Assembly (NCBI GenBank): GCA_012513915.1
Contig: JAAZBG010000305.1
Span: 42,800 to 106,799 of the forward strand
DNA length: 64,000 nucleotides
Source: Fibrobacter sp.
Lineage (GTDB): Bacteria > Fibrobacterota > Chitinivibrionia > Chitinivibrionales > Chitinispirillaceae
Reading direction: 5' to 3'
This document shows positions 26,489-34,828 of this stretch, piece after piece. A program made the position numbers and the translations under genes. The first letter of the stretch is position 1, and each line of letters starts with the position of its first letter. The notes below the pieces were generated by a model. That model worked only from the letters and a program-made list of their open reading frames with translations, ran no database searches and was not told where the DNA came from.

Positions 26489-27802
26489 CTATTCCACAAC
26501 GCCGTTATTTCTTATCACTGACGCGTAAAATTTCCCGCTATCTTTTACCGTTCGTTTTTGTGTTTCGAAATCGACATGAACAATGCCGAAGCGGGAATCG
26601 TATCCCATTTCCCATTCGAAATTATCAATAAGTGACCATGCGAAATAGCCCCGAAGATCAATTCCCTGATTGATTGCATCAGCCGCAGCGCTAATATATC
26701 CTTTGTAGTATGCAGCTCTCTCTTTGTCATGTACACAACCGTCAGCGGTAACGACATCCGGATAGGATGCTCCGTTTTCTGTTATGTAAATAGGCACGTT
26801 GCCGATAGTGTTCTTGACAGTGTGCAACATGTCGATCATTCCCTGCGGGTAGATGATCCAGTTACGATCAGTGACCGGTAAATCCTTTGTTACACGCTCC
26901 GGATAACCATCCTTGTTAAGTTTAAACCACATACTGAAATAATGATTAATTCCTATAAAGTCAATTTTTTGACTGATTCGTTCCATATCACCGCTGAGAA
27001 TTATCGGCTTGACAGAACTGTTGACATCAGGGTACCTGCCGAAAAATACCGGTTCAAGTATTAGGCCCGGCCCATGGTTCCACATCATTTTTACAATCGG
27101 GGTGTCAGCTTCTGTTGCGGGGTAGTTTTGGGAGATCGCCGGAGCAATACCGAACTGTGCATTTGGGAGCATTGCTCTTCCGGCTGCAACAGCATCACCG
27201 TGTGAAAGCAGAATGTGATGAACAACCTGAGCAAATGTTGCATCGTCTTTGACTCCGGGAGCATGAATTCCTACTTTGTATCCAAGGTATGAACTGACAT
27301 TGGGTTCGTTGTGGGTACACCAGCTGGTTATCCTGTCACCAAGGGCTTTGTACATGACCTGTGCGTATTCTGTAAACCAGTCGACAATACGCCGGTTGAG
27401 CCATCCACCGGCATTCTGCAGCGCCATTGGAAGATCCCAGTGGTATAGTGTGATAAACGGTTCTATGTTATTATCGCGTAGCTTGTCAACAAGCCGCTTG
27501 TAAAAGTCAAGCCCTTTATTGTTGACTGCACCGTATCCATCAGGGAGCACCCGTGGCCATGAAATTGAAAAACGGTACGCTTTTAATCCAAGTTCCTTCA
27601 TGAGTGCAATATCGGTATCAAGTCTGTGGTAATGATCAGCTGCAATATCACCAGTTGCATTGTTTTTAACATTACCCGGAGTACGTGAAAAATAATCCCA
27701 GATTGAATCTTTACGCCCGTCCTCATTTGCAGCTCCTTCGATCTGGTAAGCTGCGGTTGCTGCACCCCATATAAAATTTGGGGGAAACTGTTTGTTTTGC
27801 AT
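26489..27802 (-). CDS. GH1 beta-glucosidase
   Basis: This is a glycoside hydrolase family 1 retaining enzyme, likely a cytoplasmic beta-glucosidase acting on cellobiose or similar disaccharides. The 437-residue protein has the family start FPPNFIWGAATAAYQIEGA, the acid/base Glu166 in THNEPN and the nucleophile Glu342 in YITENG, and DLRGYFAWSLIDNFEWEMGY with the substrate-pocket Trp and Glu residues. No signal peptide is present. It stands alone on the - strand. The exact sugar specificity cannot be read from the sequence. Confidence 0.94.
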   Translation of the reverse strand: MQNKQFPPNFIWGAATAAYQIEGAANEDGRKDSIWDYFSRTPGNVKNNATGDIAADHYHRLDTDIALMKELGLKAYRFSISWPRVLPDGYGAVNNKGLDFYKRLVDKLRDNNIEPFITLYHWDLPMALQNAGGWLNRRIVDWFTEYAQVMYKALGDRITSWCTHNEPNVSSYLGYKVGIHAPGVKDDATFAQVVHHILLSHGDAVAAGRAMLPNAQFGIAPAISQNYPATEADTPIVKMMWNHGPGLILEPVFFGRYPDVNSSVKPIILSGDMERISQKIDFIGINHYFSMWFKLNKDGYPERVTKDLPVTDRNWIIYPQGMIDMLHTVKNTIGNVPIYITENGASYPDVVTADGCVHDKERAAYYKGYISAAADAINQGIDLRGYFAWSLIDNFEWEMGYDSRFGIVHVDFETQKRTVKDSGKFYASVIRNNGVVE

Positions 27803-28158
27803 AGAGAAATCCTGTTAAAATGTACCAAGTTGACAATTAAATCAACTGGTTACTGTGACACACCGTGATTATCAGCGGTGACAAAAAAATAGTATACAAA
27901 AATTTCATAATAATCTGATTGAACTTATTTTACCATTAGTGATCAGTTTTGTGTGAATTAATGCGGTGATATACAAGTCAAATATACCGTTGTAATTTAC
28001 AGGTGAGACACTGTCAAAAACGATATATCACTACGAATATCGTACTCTGGCTGAAACTTCAGCTATTCGATAGACTCGCTTTGGTTTGTTGTTGATACCA
28101 TATATCTGTTGCGGTATTGTTATAACCGCATCAGATATGTGTTCCGTTAAAAACAATG
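27803..28158. other. 356-base intergenic region between two - strand genes
   Basis: This lies upstream of the GH1 gene and downstream of the FGE-like gene. It is AT-rich and has no supported gene. No strong terminator or clear promoter stands out; GAAATCC-type sequence lies just before the GH1 start (AGGATTTC on the - strand), which serves as the ribosome-binding site. Confidence 0.35.
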
Positions 28159-30069
28159 TCAGTTGCTCTTACAGCAGCGTACACCACTCATTGGTTTTGC
28201 GCTGCCCCCGGTACCCGGGGATACTGTTTGACATTTTGACATAGGTCCACCCATCATGGCTGGTTGACCATCAGCTGTTGTTACCCATTCAAATATATTT
28301 CCGGTCATGTCATAGATACCAAACTTACTTGCGCAATTGATACGTGCCCCTGATATTTCAATTGAATTTGCTGTATTGCACCGGTTCTCTTCATAGGTCA
28401 TTCCATAGGGATAGCTCAGATTATCAAATCCTCCACAACTCCACTGCCATTCTTCTGCAGTACAGAGACGTTTACCCTGTTGTTCACAGAGCATTTTTGC
28501 GTCGGTGAATGACAAGTTTCCCTGTGGCAACGATCCTTCTCTGTTGGGGTACTCGTATTTGTCAACGCATGTCTTAAAGAACGGCCTGATTGAGGATCCC
28601 GGGGGATAGTCGACCAGTAACATTCCCGGTGGGCAGGTGAGGGGCAGTGCATATCGCTTTATCGGGTCATTTTCCGCAGTCGTTTTTGTGTGCTTGATAA
28701 CTCTCACAACATCACTACGTTTAATCTGCATTGTCGTACCGTCAGCAAGTTTCAGAGTAATACCGCTGTTGTCCTGTTTAACAATGGTTCCTTCTTGAAT
28801 GATATCGGGACTTGCTCTTCCCCAGTCGTCAACAATATTACTTTTGACAATAATGGTGTCAAACGGCCCTGATGGCGCCGGGGGGGCCTGCGGTTTCACT
28901 TCTTTTTGTCTGAGAATTGAAATCGTATGAATCACCTCTTTGGAAATCGGAATCGATGATCCGTCAATATTGATTTTAAGCCCATTCTGATCTATGGTTT
29001 CCAGTTTGCCATTAAATGTTGCACCACTGTTAATTTTCACTTCAAGCAGCATGTTCGTTTCTGATCCCGAAAGCAGCTCTTCGAATTGAACCACTGATGC
29101 CTCGGTAATTATTGTATTTTCAGCGGCCGGTGACGTCGCCTGCTTCTGAAGTGTTTTGGGAAGCTCGAGCAGGTCGCTTCTTCTAATTAGTTTGTTTGAG
29201 AAAATATACGGTTTCCCGTCAATCGTTTCAAATATTACCGATGTGTCATCTTTGGATTCAATAAAACCTACGAACTCATCACCGGTTGTAAGGCTCATTC
29301 TGTATTTGGCCTTTACAATCAAATCCTTGAATTTCTGACCGGACGCAATGGCTTTTTGTGAAGCTGAACCGGAGACTGTACCAAACCTTGATTCAATTGC
29401 ATTACCACCACTCTGTGTCCACCAGATCCGCCAGTCATTCTGGTTATTACCAATTGTCATACCGGTGATTCGTGACAATGCGCATGTACCAAAATATACA
29501 GTAAATGTTATTGTCAGGTTAACCGTTGCATTTCTGATGACGTTACTGTTGGCTGGTTGTTGTTCGATAATAGTACTTTGTGGAACCGCTTCGATATATT
29601 GCTCGCAGAGAGAGATGTTGTTGTAATCGATAAACGGTGATGAAAGCATGAATTTGTTTTTCTCGTTCATTACATATGTGCTCATCCAGTCCTCGAAGGT
29701 TCCCTCACCGGAATACTTTACCGCTTTTATTTCTGTTACATGGACTGCTCTTGGAAATTGTTCAATAATCGTACCAACTGCAGAAAAGCCGCCAACGCCA
29801 AGATCACCAAGTTTAATCAGCGCCCGGTAGCCTCTGAGCGCCTCATTCTTGTTGCTTGAAAAGACCGGTTGCGATGTACTCTGGAAGTACGATACAGCTT
29901 GCGGTGTCATATATATTGATGGACAGTTTTTTACATCACCTATAAGTAATGCATTTTGATCCTGAGCCAAAACCTGAACTGAATAAAACATCACAAAAAA
30001 CAGGAGGCCATAAAAGCGCCGGCACATCAAAAGGAGACCGTTTTTAGAATTATTGGTTTTATTAAACAT
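28159..30069 (-). CDS. exported protein with SH3/LSm-like repeats and C-terminal FGE-sulfatase-like domain
   Basis: The 636-residue protein has a signal peptide (hydrophobic LLFFVMFYSVQVLAQ). Residues about 30-210 form an N-terminal domain I do not recognise. Three repeats follow of the pattern G-x2-F/I-x-G-x-I/L-x6-G/S-x-I (for example FNGKLETIDQNGLKINIDG and IIQEGTIVKQDNSGITLKLA), like small beta-barrels. The last 140 residues are SUMF1/FGE-like: GMLLVDYPPGS, GKRLCTAEEWQWSC, FGIYDMTGNIFEWVTT and GVRCC. It is probably a structural version rather than a true sulfatase activator, but the CGG...C arrangement is not decisive. I chose the ATG at 30069, eight bases after AGGAG; the frame is open further upstream. 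Confidence 0.78.
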   Translation of the reverse strand: MFNKTNNSKNGLLLMCRRFYGLLFFVMFYSVQVLAQDQNALLIGDVKNCPSIYMTPQAVSYFQSTSQPVFSSNKNEALRGYRALIKLGDLGVGGFSAVGTIIEQFPRAVHVTEIKAVKYSGEGTFEDWMSTYVMNEKNKFMLSSPFIDYNNISLCEQYIEAVPQSTIIEQQPANSNVIRNATVNLTITFTVYFGTCALSRITGMTIGNNQNDWRIWWTQSGGNAIESRFGTVSGSASQKAIASGQKFKDLIVKAKYRMSLTTGDEFVGFIESKDDTSVIFETIDGKPYIFSNKLIRRSDLLELPKTLQKQATSPAAENTIITEASVVQFEELLSGSETNMLLEVKINSGATFNGKLETIDQNGLKINIDGSSIPISKEVIHTISILRQKEVKPQAPPAPSGPFDTIIVKSNIVDDWGRASPDIIQEGTIVKQDNSGITLKLADGTTMQIKRSDVVRVIKHTKTTAENDPIKRYALPLTCPPGMLLVDYPPGSSIRPFFKTCVDKYEYPNREGSLPQGNLSFTDAKMLCEQQGKRLCTAEEWQWSCGGFDNLSYPYGMTYEENRCNTANSIEISGARINCASKFGIYDMTGNIFEWVTTADGQPAMMGGPMSKCQTVSPGTGGSAKPMSGVRCCKSN

Positions 30070-30324
30070 ATCGTCAGCTCCTGAGAAAAATTGATACACA
30101 CGTACCTGAAGGGTGACAAACCTTTGCATTAGCAAGAAAACGAACCAATTTATAAAATAAGTATGGTTGGTTGAGATTGCAACAAAACAATAAACGGGGA
30201 GATAAATACGAAATTATTATAAAGTGTAATTTAAGTGTTTAACTTCGAATGTTTTTACAATATAATTATGAGTAGGGATGGTTATTAAGGTGTTTTTCCA
30301 AATAAATACCAGGGAGGAATTTTT

Positions 30325-30471
30325 ATGTATGATCAAGGTGTAGAGCCGAATGTTTCTTTAGATGACAGACCTGTCAGAGAAACAGTAATTGAAAAAGATG
30401 AAATTATCAGTCTGATTATAGACATTGAAACGATGGATTCAAGGGAGTTTTACAAAAAGTACTTTGTATAA
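30325..30471 (+). CDS. small acidic hypothetical protein (48 aa)
   Basis: A short frame begins with ATG about seven bases after a perfect GGGAGG and reads MYDQGVEPNVSLDDRPVRET, then VIEKDEIISLIIDIETMDSR and EFYKKYFV, to a TAA at 30469-30471. The product is acidic and has no recognised motif. A weak hairpin followed by T8 lies 50 bases downstream (30525-30556), which fits a small independent transcript. The start position may be off by one base. I give it moderate confidence because it rests on the ribosome-binding site and codon pattern alone. Confidence 0.5.
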   Translation: MYDQGVEPNVSLDDRPVRETVIEKDEIISLIIDIETMDSREFYKKYFV

Positions 30472-30524
30472 CGAACCGTGATTAGATTCTGATGGCTGAA
30501 TGGAGATCTGTTCAGTAGAAAAAT

Positions 30525-30556
30525 GTACCCTGGTTATAATCGGGGTATTTTTTTTA
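30525..30556 (+). terminator. weak rho-independent terminator
   Basis: A short stem GTACCC/GGGGTA closes over about ten bases and runs into eight T. It lies about 55 bases after the small acidic gene, so it likely ends that transcript. The stem is only five to six base pairs, hence moderate confidence. Confidence 0.5.
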
Positions 30557-30725
30557 TCTTCACCTGGCACTGCACCTGATGATTTCTCTGTTGCATGTGT
30601 ATTGAGTTGTTTTTGAGTCGGGAAAATTACGTTGCCGTTAAAGGTCCATTGAACGTTTTAAATGAAAGTGAGTTGTTGATACTACTCCACAAGCCGCACG
30701 TTCTTTACTTCCCATACTTCCTACA

Positions 30726-31085
30726 TTAGAAAACCCGTGCTTTATCCAGTACTTCATTAGCGAATGTTTCGTATGTTTTGTAAAGATAACCGTCGAAGAC
30801 TACGTCAAATTTGAGTGTTTCGAAGATATAATTGATATAGTCATTACTTGATATGATATAAATTGCGCCACCCATTTTACGGACTTTATTTAAATTGTAA
30901 ACGAGTGCTCCGATACCACCACTGCATATAAAAGATACTTCATCAAGGTTGAATGCGATGTGGTAGAATCCATTTTCGATAATCTGCTGTACTTCTTTAT
31001 CAAGTGATCGGGCGCTTTCCCAATCGATGCGTCCTGATGGTTTCACAACTTTGAAATTCATGATCTCAGTAACCGACAGTTCCAT
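30726..31085 (-). CDS. STAS-domain anti-sigma-factor antagonist
   Basis: The 119-residue protein is a single STAS domain like SpoIIAA/RsbV. It has the family strand-helix pattern (VVKPSGRIDWESARSLDKEV) and the phosphorylation loop LDEVSFICSGGIGALV, where Ser55 is the expected target of an anti-sigma kinase. AGGAGG sits just before the ATG on the - strand. No sigma factor or kinase gene is adjacent, so the partner lies elsewhere. The C-terminal GYLYKTYETFANEV tail is normal for the family. Confidence 0.87.
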   Translation of the reverse strand: MELSVTEIMNFKVVKPSGRIDWESARSLDKEVQQIIENGFYHIAFNLDEVSFICSGGIGALVYNLNKVRKMGGAIYIISSNDYINYIFETLKFDVVFDGYLYKTYETFANEVLDKARVF

Positions 31086-31119
31086 GATACCTCCTGGTAA
31101 TCAATTGAAAATTATACCA

Positions 31120-31302
31120 TTACCGGATCTCCTTATAGTCTGCGTCACTAATGTCGCACCCTGATTCGTCAAAACGTTTAGCCTGACCTTTAGTGGTGTG
31201 CGGTGAGGACCGTTTGTTATTTCCCCTAAAAAAGCTGCCTATAAGCAACTTTAGAAAGAAAAACAAAAGCAAAAAATCTGCAACATAAATAAGAAGTTTC
31301 AT
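31120..31302 (-). CDS. small membrane-anchored hypothetical protein (60 aa)
   Basis: The 60-residue product has one N-terminal membrane helix (LLIYVADFLLLFFFLKLLIG) and a basic linker, then the acidic ending FDESGCDISDADYKEI. Short proteins of this layout (TM helix, then an SDADYKEI-type end) are common in Bacteroidota/Fibrobacterota-like genomes; I recall no function. A weak CCGGAT precedes the ATG. It lies 34 bases upstream of the STAS gene on the same strand and may be co-transcribed with it. Confidence 0.6.
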   Translation of the reverse strand: MKLLIYVADFLLLFFFLKLLIGSFFRGNNKRSSPHTTKGQAKRFDESGCDISDADYKEIR

Positions 31303-31429
31303 ATCCGGTTTTGGAAAACCCTTTGTAATATGGTATATTTTCTACCTGATTGTTTCAAGAAGAATCATATAAAATTCGATTATCGATAAAAATAATTGTA
31401 ATGTGTGTCTCGTAATAGAAAATTGTTGG

Positions 31430-31519
31430 ATCAAATGTCCGGTTCGTACTGAATTATTGCACCGGTTGATTTGGTCTGCACACTTAACTGATTAATAAAA
31501 CAGATAATGGACATTTGAT
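31430..31519. promoter_or_regulatory. 11-bp inverted repeat upstream of moxR
   Basis: The arms ATCAAATGTCC (31430-31440) and GGACATTTGAT (31509-31519) are perfect reverse complements separated by 68 bases. The second arm lies about 70 bases before the moxR start, in the 287-base region shared with the divergent small membrane-protein gene. The spacing suits two operator half-sites or a large hairpin. No regulator is identified. Confidence 0.5.
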
Positions 31520-31589
31520 TGTCACTGTTTTTGTGAGCAGCTTTTTCAGGTAAATACATTAACTTATAATACATGACGGAGGTTTTTTA

Positions 31590-32579
31590 ATGAGCGTTGA
31601 TATCAATCAACTCAATGAAAAAATCAAAGAAGAGAGCAGCTTTGTTGCGGTTCTCAGAAGTGAAATGTCAAAGGTAATTATCGGTCAGGGCAAAATGATT
31701 GACCGGCTTTTGATAGGGCTTCTTACAAAGGGACATATTCTTCTTGAAGGTGTGCCGGGTCTTGCAAAAACGCTGGCGATCTCAACACTTGCAAAAGCGA
31801 TTGACACCGGATTCAAGCGAATTCAGTTCACGCCGGATCTGCTTCCTGCCGATCTGATTGGTACAATGATTTACAATCAAAAAACGGGTGAGTTTGTGGC
31901 AAAAAAAGGACCTGTTTTTTCTAACCTTATCCTTGCCGACGAGATCAATCGTGCTCCGGCCAAGGTGCAGAGTGCACTGCTTGAAGCAATGCAGGAACGT
32001 CAGGTTACCATTGGTGATACCACCTACATGCTTGATGATCCGTTTCTGGTACTTGCCACTCAGAACCCTATCGAGCAGGAGGGTACCTATCCGCTGCCTG
32101 AAGCTCAGGTTGACCGTTTTATGCTGAAACTGAAGATCACCTATCCAAGCCGCGAAGAGGAAAAACAGATTCTTACCAGAATGGGAAAAGGGGACATTCC
32201 TGAAGTGTCAAAGGTGGTAAGTGTTGATAAAATCAAATCAGCACGTGCGGTTGTCAATGAAATCTATATGGATCCCAAGGTTGAGGACTATATTGTCAAT
32301 CTCGTGTATGCAAGCCGCGAACCGCAGGCCGCAGGTCTTGCAAACTACAGACAACTGATCGCCTACGGTGCATCACCGCGTGCAACACTTTTTCTGACCA
32401 GGGCAGCACGGGCGCATGCGTTTATAAAAGGACGTGGCTACGTAACTCCCGAAGATGTAAAATCAATTGGTATGGATGTGTTGCGTCACAGGGTTGCGGT
32501 TACATACGAGGCAGAAGCAGAAAATATTACATCCGAGGATGTCGTACAGAAAATTTTCGATTCAGTCGAAGTGCCTTGA
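31590..32579 (+). CDS. MoxR-family AAA+ ATPase
   Basis: MoxR ATPases act as chaperones, often with DUF58 and vWA proteins, in cell-envelope stress and enzyme maturation. The 329-residue protein has Walker A GVPGLAKT (54-61), Walker B LILADEIN (113-120), the sensor ATQNPIEQEGTYPLPEAQVD and the C-terminal lid (TPEDVKSIGMDVLRHRV). ACGGAGG lies before the ATG. The DUF58 gene follows after a 155-base gap filled by a palindromic repeat. The Bat/vWA genes that often complete this operon are absent. Confidence 0.93.
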   Translation: MSVDINQLNEKIKEESSFVAVLRSEMSKVIIGQGKMIDRLLIGLLTKGHILLEGVPGLAKTLAISTLAKAIDTGFKRIQFTPDLLPADLIGTMIYNQKTGEFVAKKGPVFSNLILADEINRAPAKVQSALLEAMQERQVTIGDTTYMLDDPFLVLATQNPIEQEGTYPLPEAQVDRFMLKLKITYPSREEEKQILTRMGKGDIPEVSKVVSVDKIKSARAVVNEIYMDPKVEDYIVNLVYASREPQAAGLANYRQLIAYGASPRATLFLTRAARAHAFIKGRGYVTPEDVKSIGMDVLRHRVAVTYEAEAENITSEDVVQKIFDSVEVP

Positions 32580-32593
32580 GTTAAGGCTTAAAA

Positions 32594-32697
32594 AGCCTCA
32601 CCCCCTAACCCCCTCTCCGCAAGCGGTAGAGGGGGGATCGGAATTTTCCTGCTCCCCCTCTATCACTTGTGGAGAGGGGGCCGGGGGGTGAGGCGCT
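32594..32697. repeat. family-A palindromic element, copy 1
   Basis: This compound inverted repeat lies between moxR and the DUF58 gene. The outer arms are GCCTCACCCCCTAACCCCCT.. (32595-32618) and ..GGGGGCCGGGGGGTGAGGC (32671-32695). Inside them are a second pair of arms: GGTAGAGGGGGG (32625-32636) and CCCCCTCTATC (32654-32664). The outer arms nearly match those of the element at 50674-50737, so it is a dispersed repeat. It is not coding and could stabilise or separate transcripts. Confidence 0.88.
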
Positions 32698-32734
32698 TTT
32701 GAGGCTGTTTTATCAATTTACCAAAGGGTAATAA

Positions 32735-33616
32735 ATGATACCAAAAGAAGTACTTCAGAAAGTACGGCGCATCGAGATAAAAACCAAGCGGGTGGTTGAT
32801 TCCATTCTGAGCGGGTCGTATCATAGTGCGTTTAAAGGCAAAGGTATGGAGTTTGCCGAGGTGCGCGGGTATGTTGAAGGTGACGATATTCGTCATATCG
32901 ACTGGAACGTTACCGCACGTATCGGTGAACCGTTTGTAAAGAAACATCAGGAGGAACGCGAACTTACCGTCATGCTTATGGTTGATGCATCCGCGTCGGG
33001 AAGCTTCGGTACGGTTAATAAATTCAAGGGTGAAACAGGCGTTGAATTGTGTGCGTTGCTTGCTTTTTCGGCAATAAAGAATAACGATCGTGTTGGATTG
33101 ATCATTTTTACCGATGAGATTGAACTGTATATTCCTCCGAAAAAAGGTAAGAATCACGTACTTTACGTAATAAGAGAATTGCTCTATTTTAAGCCGAAAG
33201 GCAAAAAGACTGACGTTGCTGCAGCGCTGCGGTTTCTTAATGGTGTGCAGACCCGGCGTGCTGTTGTATTTCTCGTTTCCGATTTCTTTACCGGTCAGTT
33301 TGATGCTGCCCTGAGAATCAGTGCGAAACGTCATGATCTTATCGCTGTAACAATCAATGATCCCCGCGAGAGCACATTCCCTGATGTCGGTCTGGTTGAA
33401 CTTGAGGATGCCGAGCATGGTGGAACAATTCTTGTTGACAGTGGCAGCAGGGAATTTCGCGATCTTTACAAAAAGAAGATGCTGGCGAAGTGGGATGAAT
33501 TAAGTACACTTTTCAGGCGTCAGGGTGTGGATGAAATCTGTGTCTCGACGGAAACCGAGTATGTCGAACCGCTTGTAAAATTTTTCAAGAAACGTGAACG
33601 GATGCTTTCCAGATAG
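32735..33616 (+). CDS. DUF58 domain protein (vWA-like)
   Basis: The 293-residue protein belongs to the DUF58 family, coupled to MoxR ATPases. The hallmark GKGMEFAEVRGYVEGDDIRH then IDWNVTARIGEPFVK is present near residues 32-66. A vWA-like core follows, with MLMVDASASGSFG (MIDAS-like DxSxS) and RRAVVFLVSDFF. AAAGGGT is upstream. It starts 155 bases after moxR, separated by the palindromic element, so the two probably share a transcript. M20 and RlmM-like genes follow at 9 bases and with overlap, which may extend the operon. Confidence 0.92.
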   Translation: MIPKEVLQKVRRIEIKTKRVVDSILSGSYHSAFKGKGMEFAEVRGYVEGDDIRHIDWNVTARIGEPFVKKHQEERELTVMLMVDASASGSFGTVNKFKGETGVELCALLAFSAIKNNDRVGLIIFTDEIELYIPPKKGKNHVLYVIRELLYFKPKGKKTDVAAALRFLNGVQTRRAVVFLVSDFFTGQFDAALRISAKRHDLIAVTINDPRESTFPDVGLVELEDAEHGGTILVDSGSREFRDLYKKKMLAKWDELSTLFRRQGVDEICVSTETEYVEPLVKFFKKRERMLSR

Positions 33617-33625
33617 AGAATTGTT

Positions 33626-34828
33626 ATGAGTAAAACAGCAGAACTTAATAAGCTTGTGTGGGATACGGTTCATTCTGTCTATGATGAAACTGTAGCGATA
33701 CGTCGTCATATTCATCAGAATCCTGAAGTGAGCGGTAATGAGTATAAAACCGCTGCGTTTATTGCGTCGAAATTAACCGTTCTGAATATCCCGCATAAAA
33801 AATATATTGACAAAACAGCTATAGTGGCGACTATTAAAAACGGGGTTGGACCGCTTGTGGTACTGCGGGCGGATATTGATGCTCTGCCGATTGAAGAGGA
33901 TACCGGTCTGGCATACTCATCAGTAAATACCGGAGTGATGCACGCGTGCGGTCATGATATGCACACCGCGTGTCTGCTTGGCGCTGCCGATGTACTGAGC
34001 AGGTTAAAGTCAAAATGGCGGGGAACGCTTGTACTGCTCTTTCAGCCGATGGAGGAGATTGAACCGGGTGGGGCATGGGAACTCATCCAATGCGGAGCGT
34101 ATCCCAAAAACGCCGATGCGGTTTTTGGTCTGCATGTCAATGCTGATCATGAAACCGGTACCGTCGGAGTCAAACGTGGCATTGACTATGCGGGAGTGCT
34201 TGCGTTTGATATCCTTGTCGAAGGAAAGGGCGGACACGGGGGAACACCCGAAGCAACAATCGACCCGATAATCTGTGCATCGTCGCTTGTTTTACAGATG
34301 CAGTCCCTGATCAGCCGGGAGAAATCACCGTTTTTTCCTGCTGTACTCACCATTGGAAGTCTCAATGCAGGAACACGTCGTAATATTATTCCCGAGACCG
34401 CTACATTAAGCGGAACGATCAGATGTCATTCATCAGAGTATCTTCAGCAGATACAGGGGAGGCTTACCGAACTTGTCGTAAGCGGTGGACATTCGTTCCG
34501 GTGTGATGCAACGGTGACATTCGAGAAACCGTATCCTCCTGTCAACAATGATCTGCAGCTGAGTGAACGTTTTGTCAATGTTTTTGTAAATCTTGCAGGT
34601 AAAGAACGTTTTGTGGAACGTCCGCTTCCGACGATGTATGCTGAAGACTTCTCCTACTATCAGGAGAAAACGCCGGGATTGTATGTGCATCTTGGTGTGC
34701 GCCCGAAAAAGAAAAAAATGGTACCTGCACTTCACTCACCTCATTTCTCGCCTGATGAAAGTGCACTATCAACAGGTATTGCATGTCACGTCTGTTTCGC
34801 ACTTGATATGATGAAAGCAGCGTCGTGA
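33626..34828 (+). CDS. M20-family amidohydrolase (N-acyl-amino-acid/hippurate hydrolase type)
   Basis: This 400-residue metallopeptidase-like enzyme likely removes acyl groups from amino acids or related amides. The metal-binding HACGHDMH (106-113), the catalytic pair in QPMEEIEPGG, DIDALPIEEDTGL and the C-terminal AEDFSYYQEKTPG motif place it in the M20D group (carboxypeptidase Ss1/IAA-amino-acid hydrolase/hippuricase). No signal peptide is seen. It follows the DUF58 gene by nine bases and overlaps the next gene (GTGA). The true substrate is unknown. Confidence 0.9.
   Translation: MSKTAELNKLVWDTVHSVYDETVAIRRHIHQNPEVSGNEYKTAAFIASKLTVLNIPHKKYIDKTAIVATIKNGVGPLVVLRADIDALPIEEDTGLAYSSVNTGVMHACGHDMHTACLLGAADVLSRLKSKWRGTLVLLFQPMEEIEPGGAWELIQCGAYPKNADAVFGLHVNADHETGTVGVKRGIDYAGVLAFDILVEGKGGHGGTPEATIDPIICASSLVLQMQSLISREKSPFFPAVLTIGSLNAGTRRNIIPETATLSGTIRCHSSEYLQQIQGRLTELVVSGGHSFRCDATVTFEKPYPPVNNDLQLSERFVNVFVNLAGKERFVERPLPTMYAEDFSYYQEKTPGLYVHLGVRPKKKKMVPALHSPHFSPDESALSTGIACHVCFALDMMKAAS

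Noticed and set aside
32663..33418. A 251-codon open frame on the - strand
   Set aside because: It lies antisense to the well-supported DUF58 gene, starts in the palindromic repeat and has no family motifs or ribosome-binding site.
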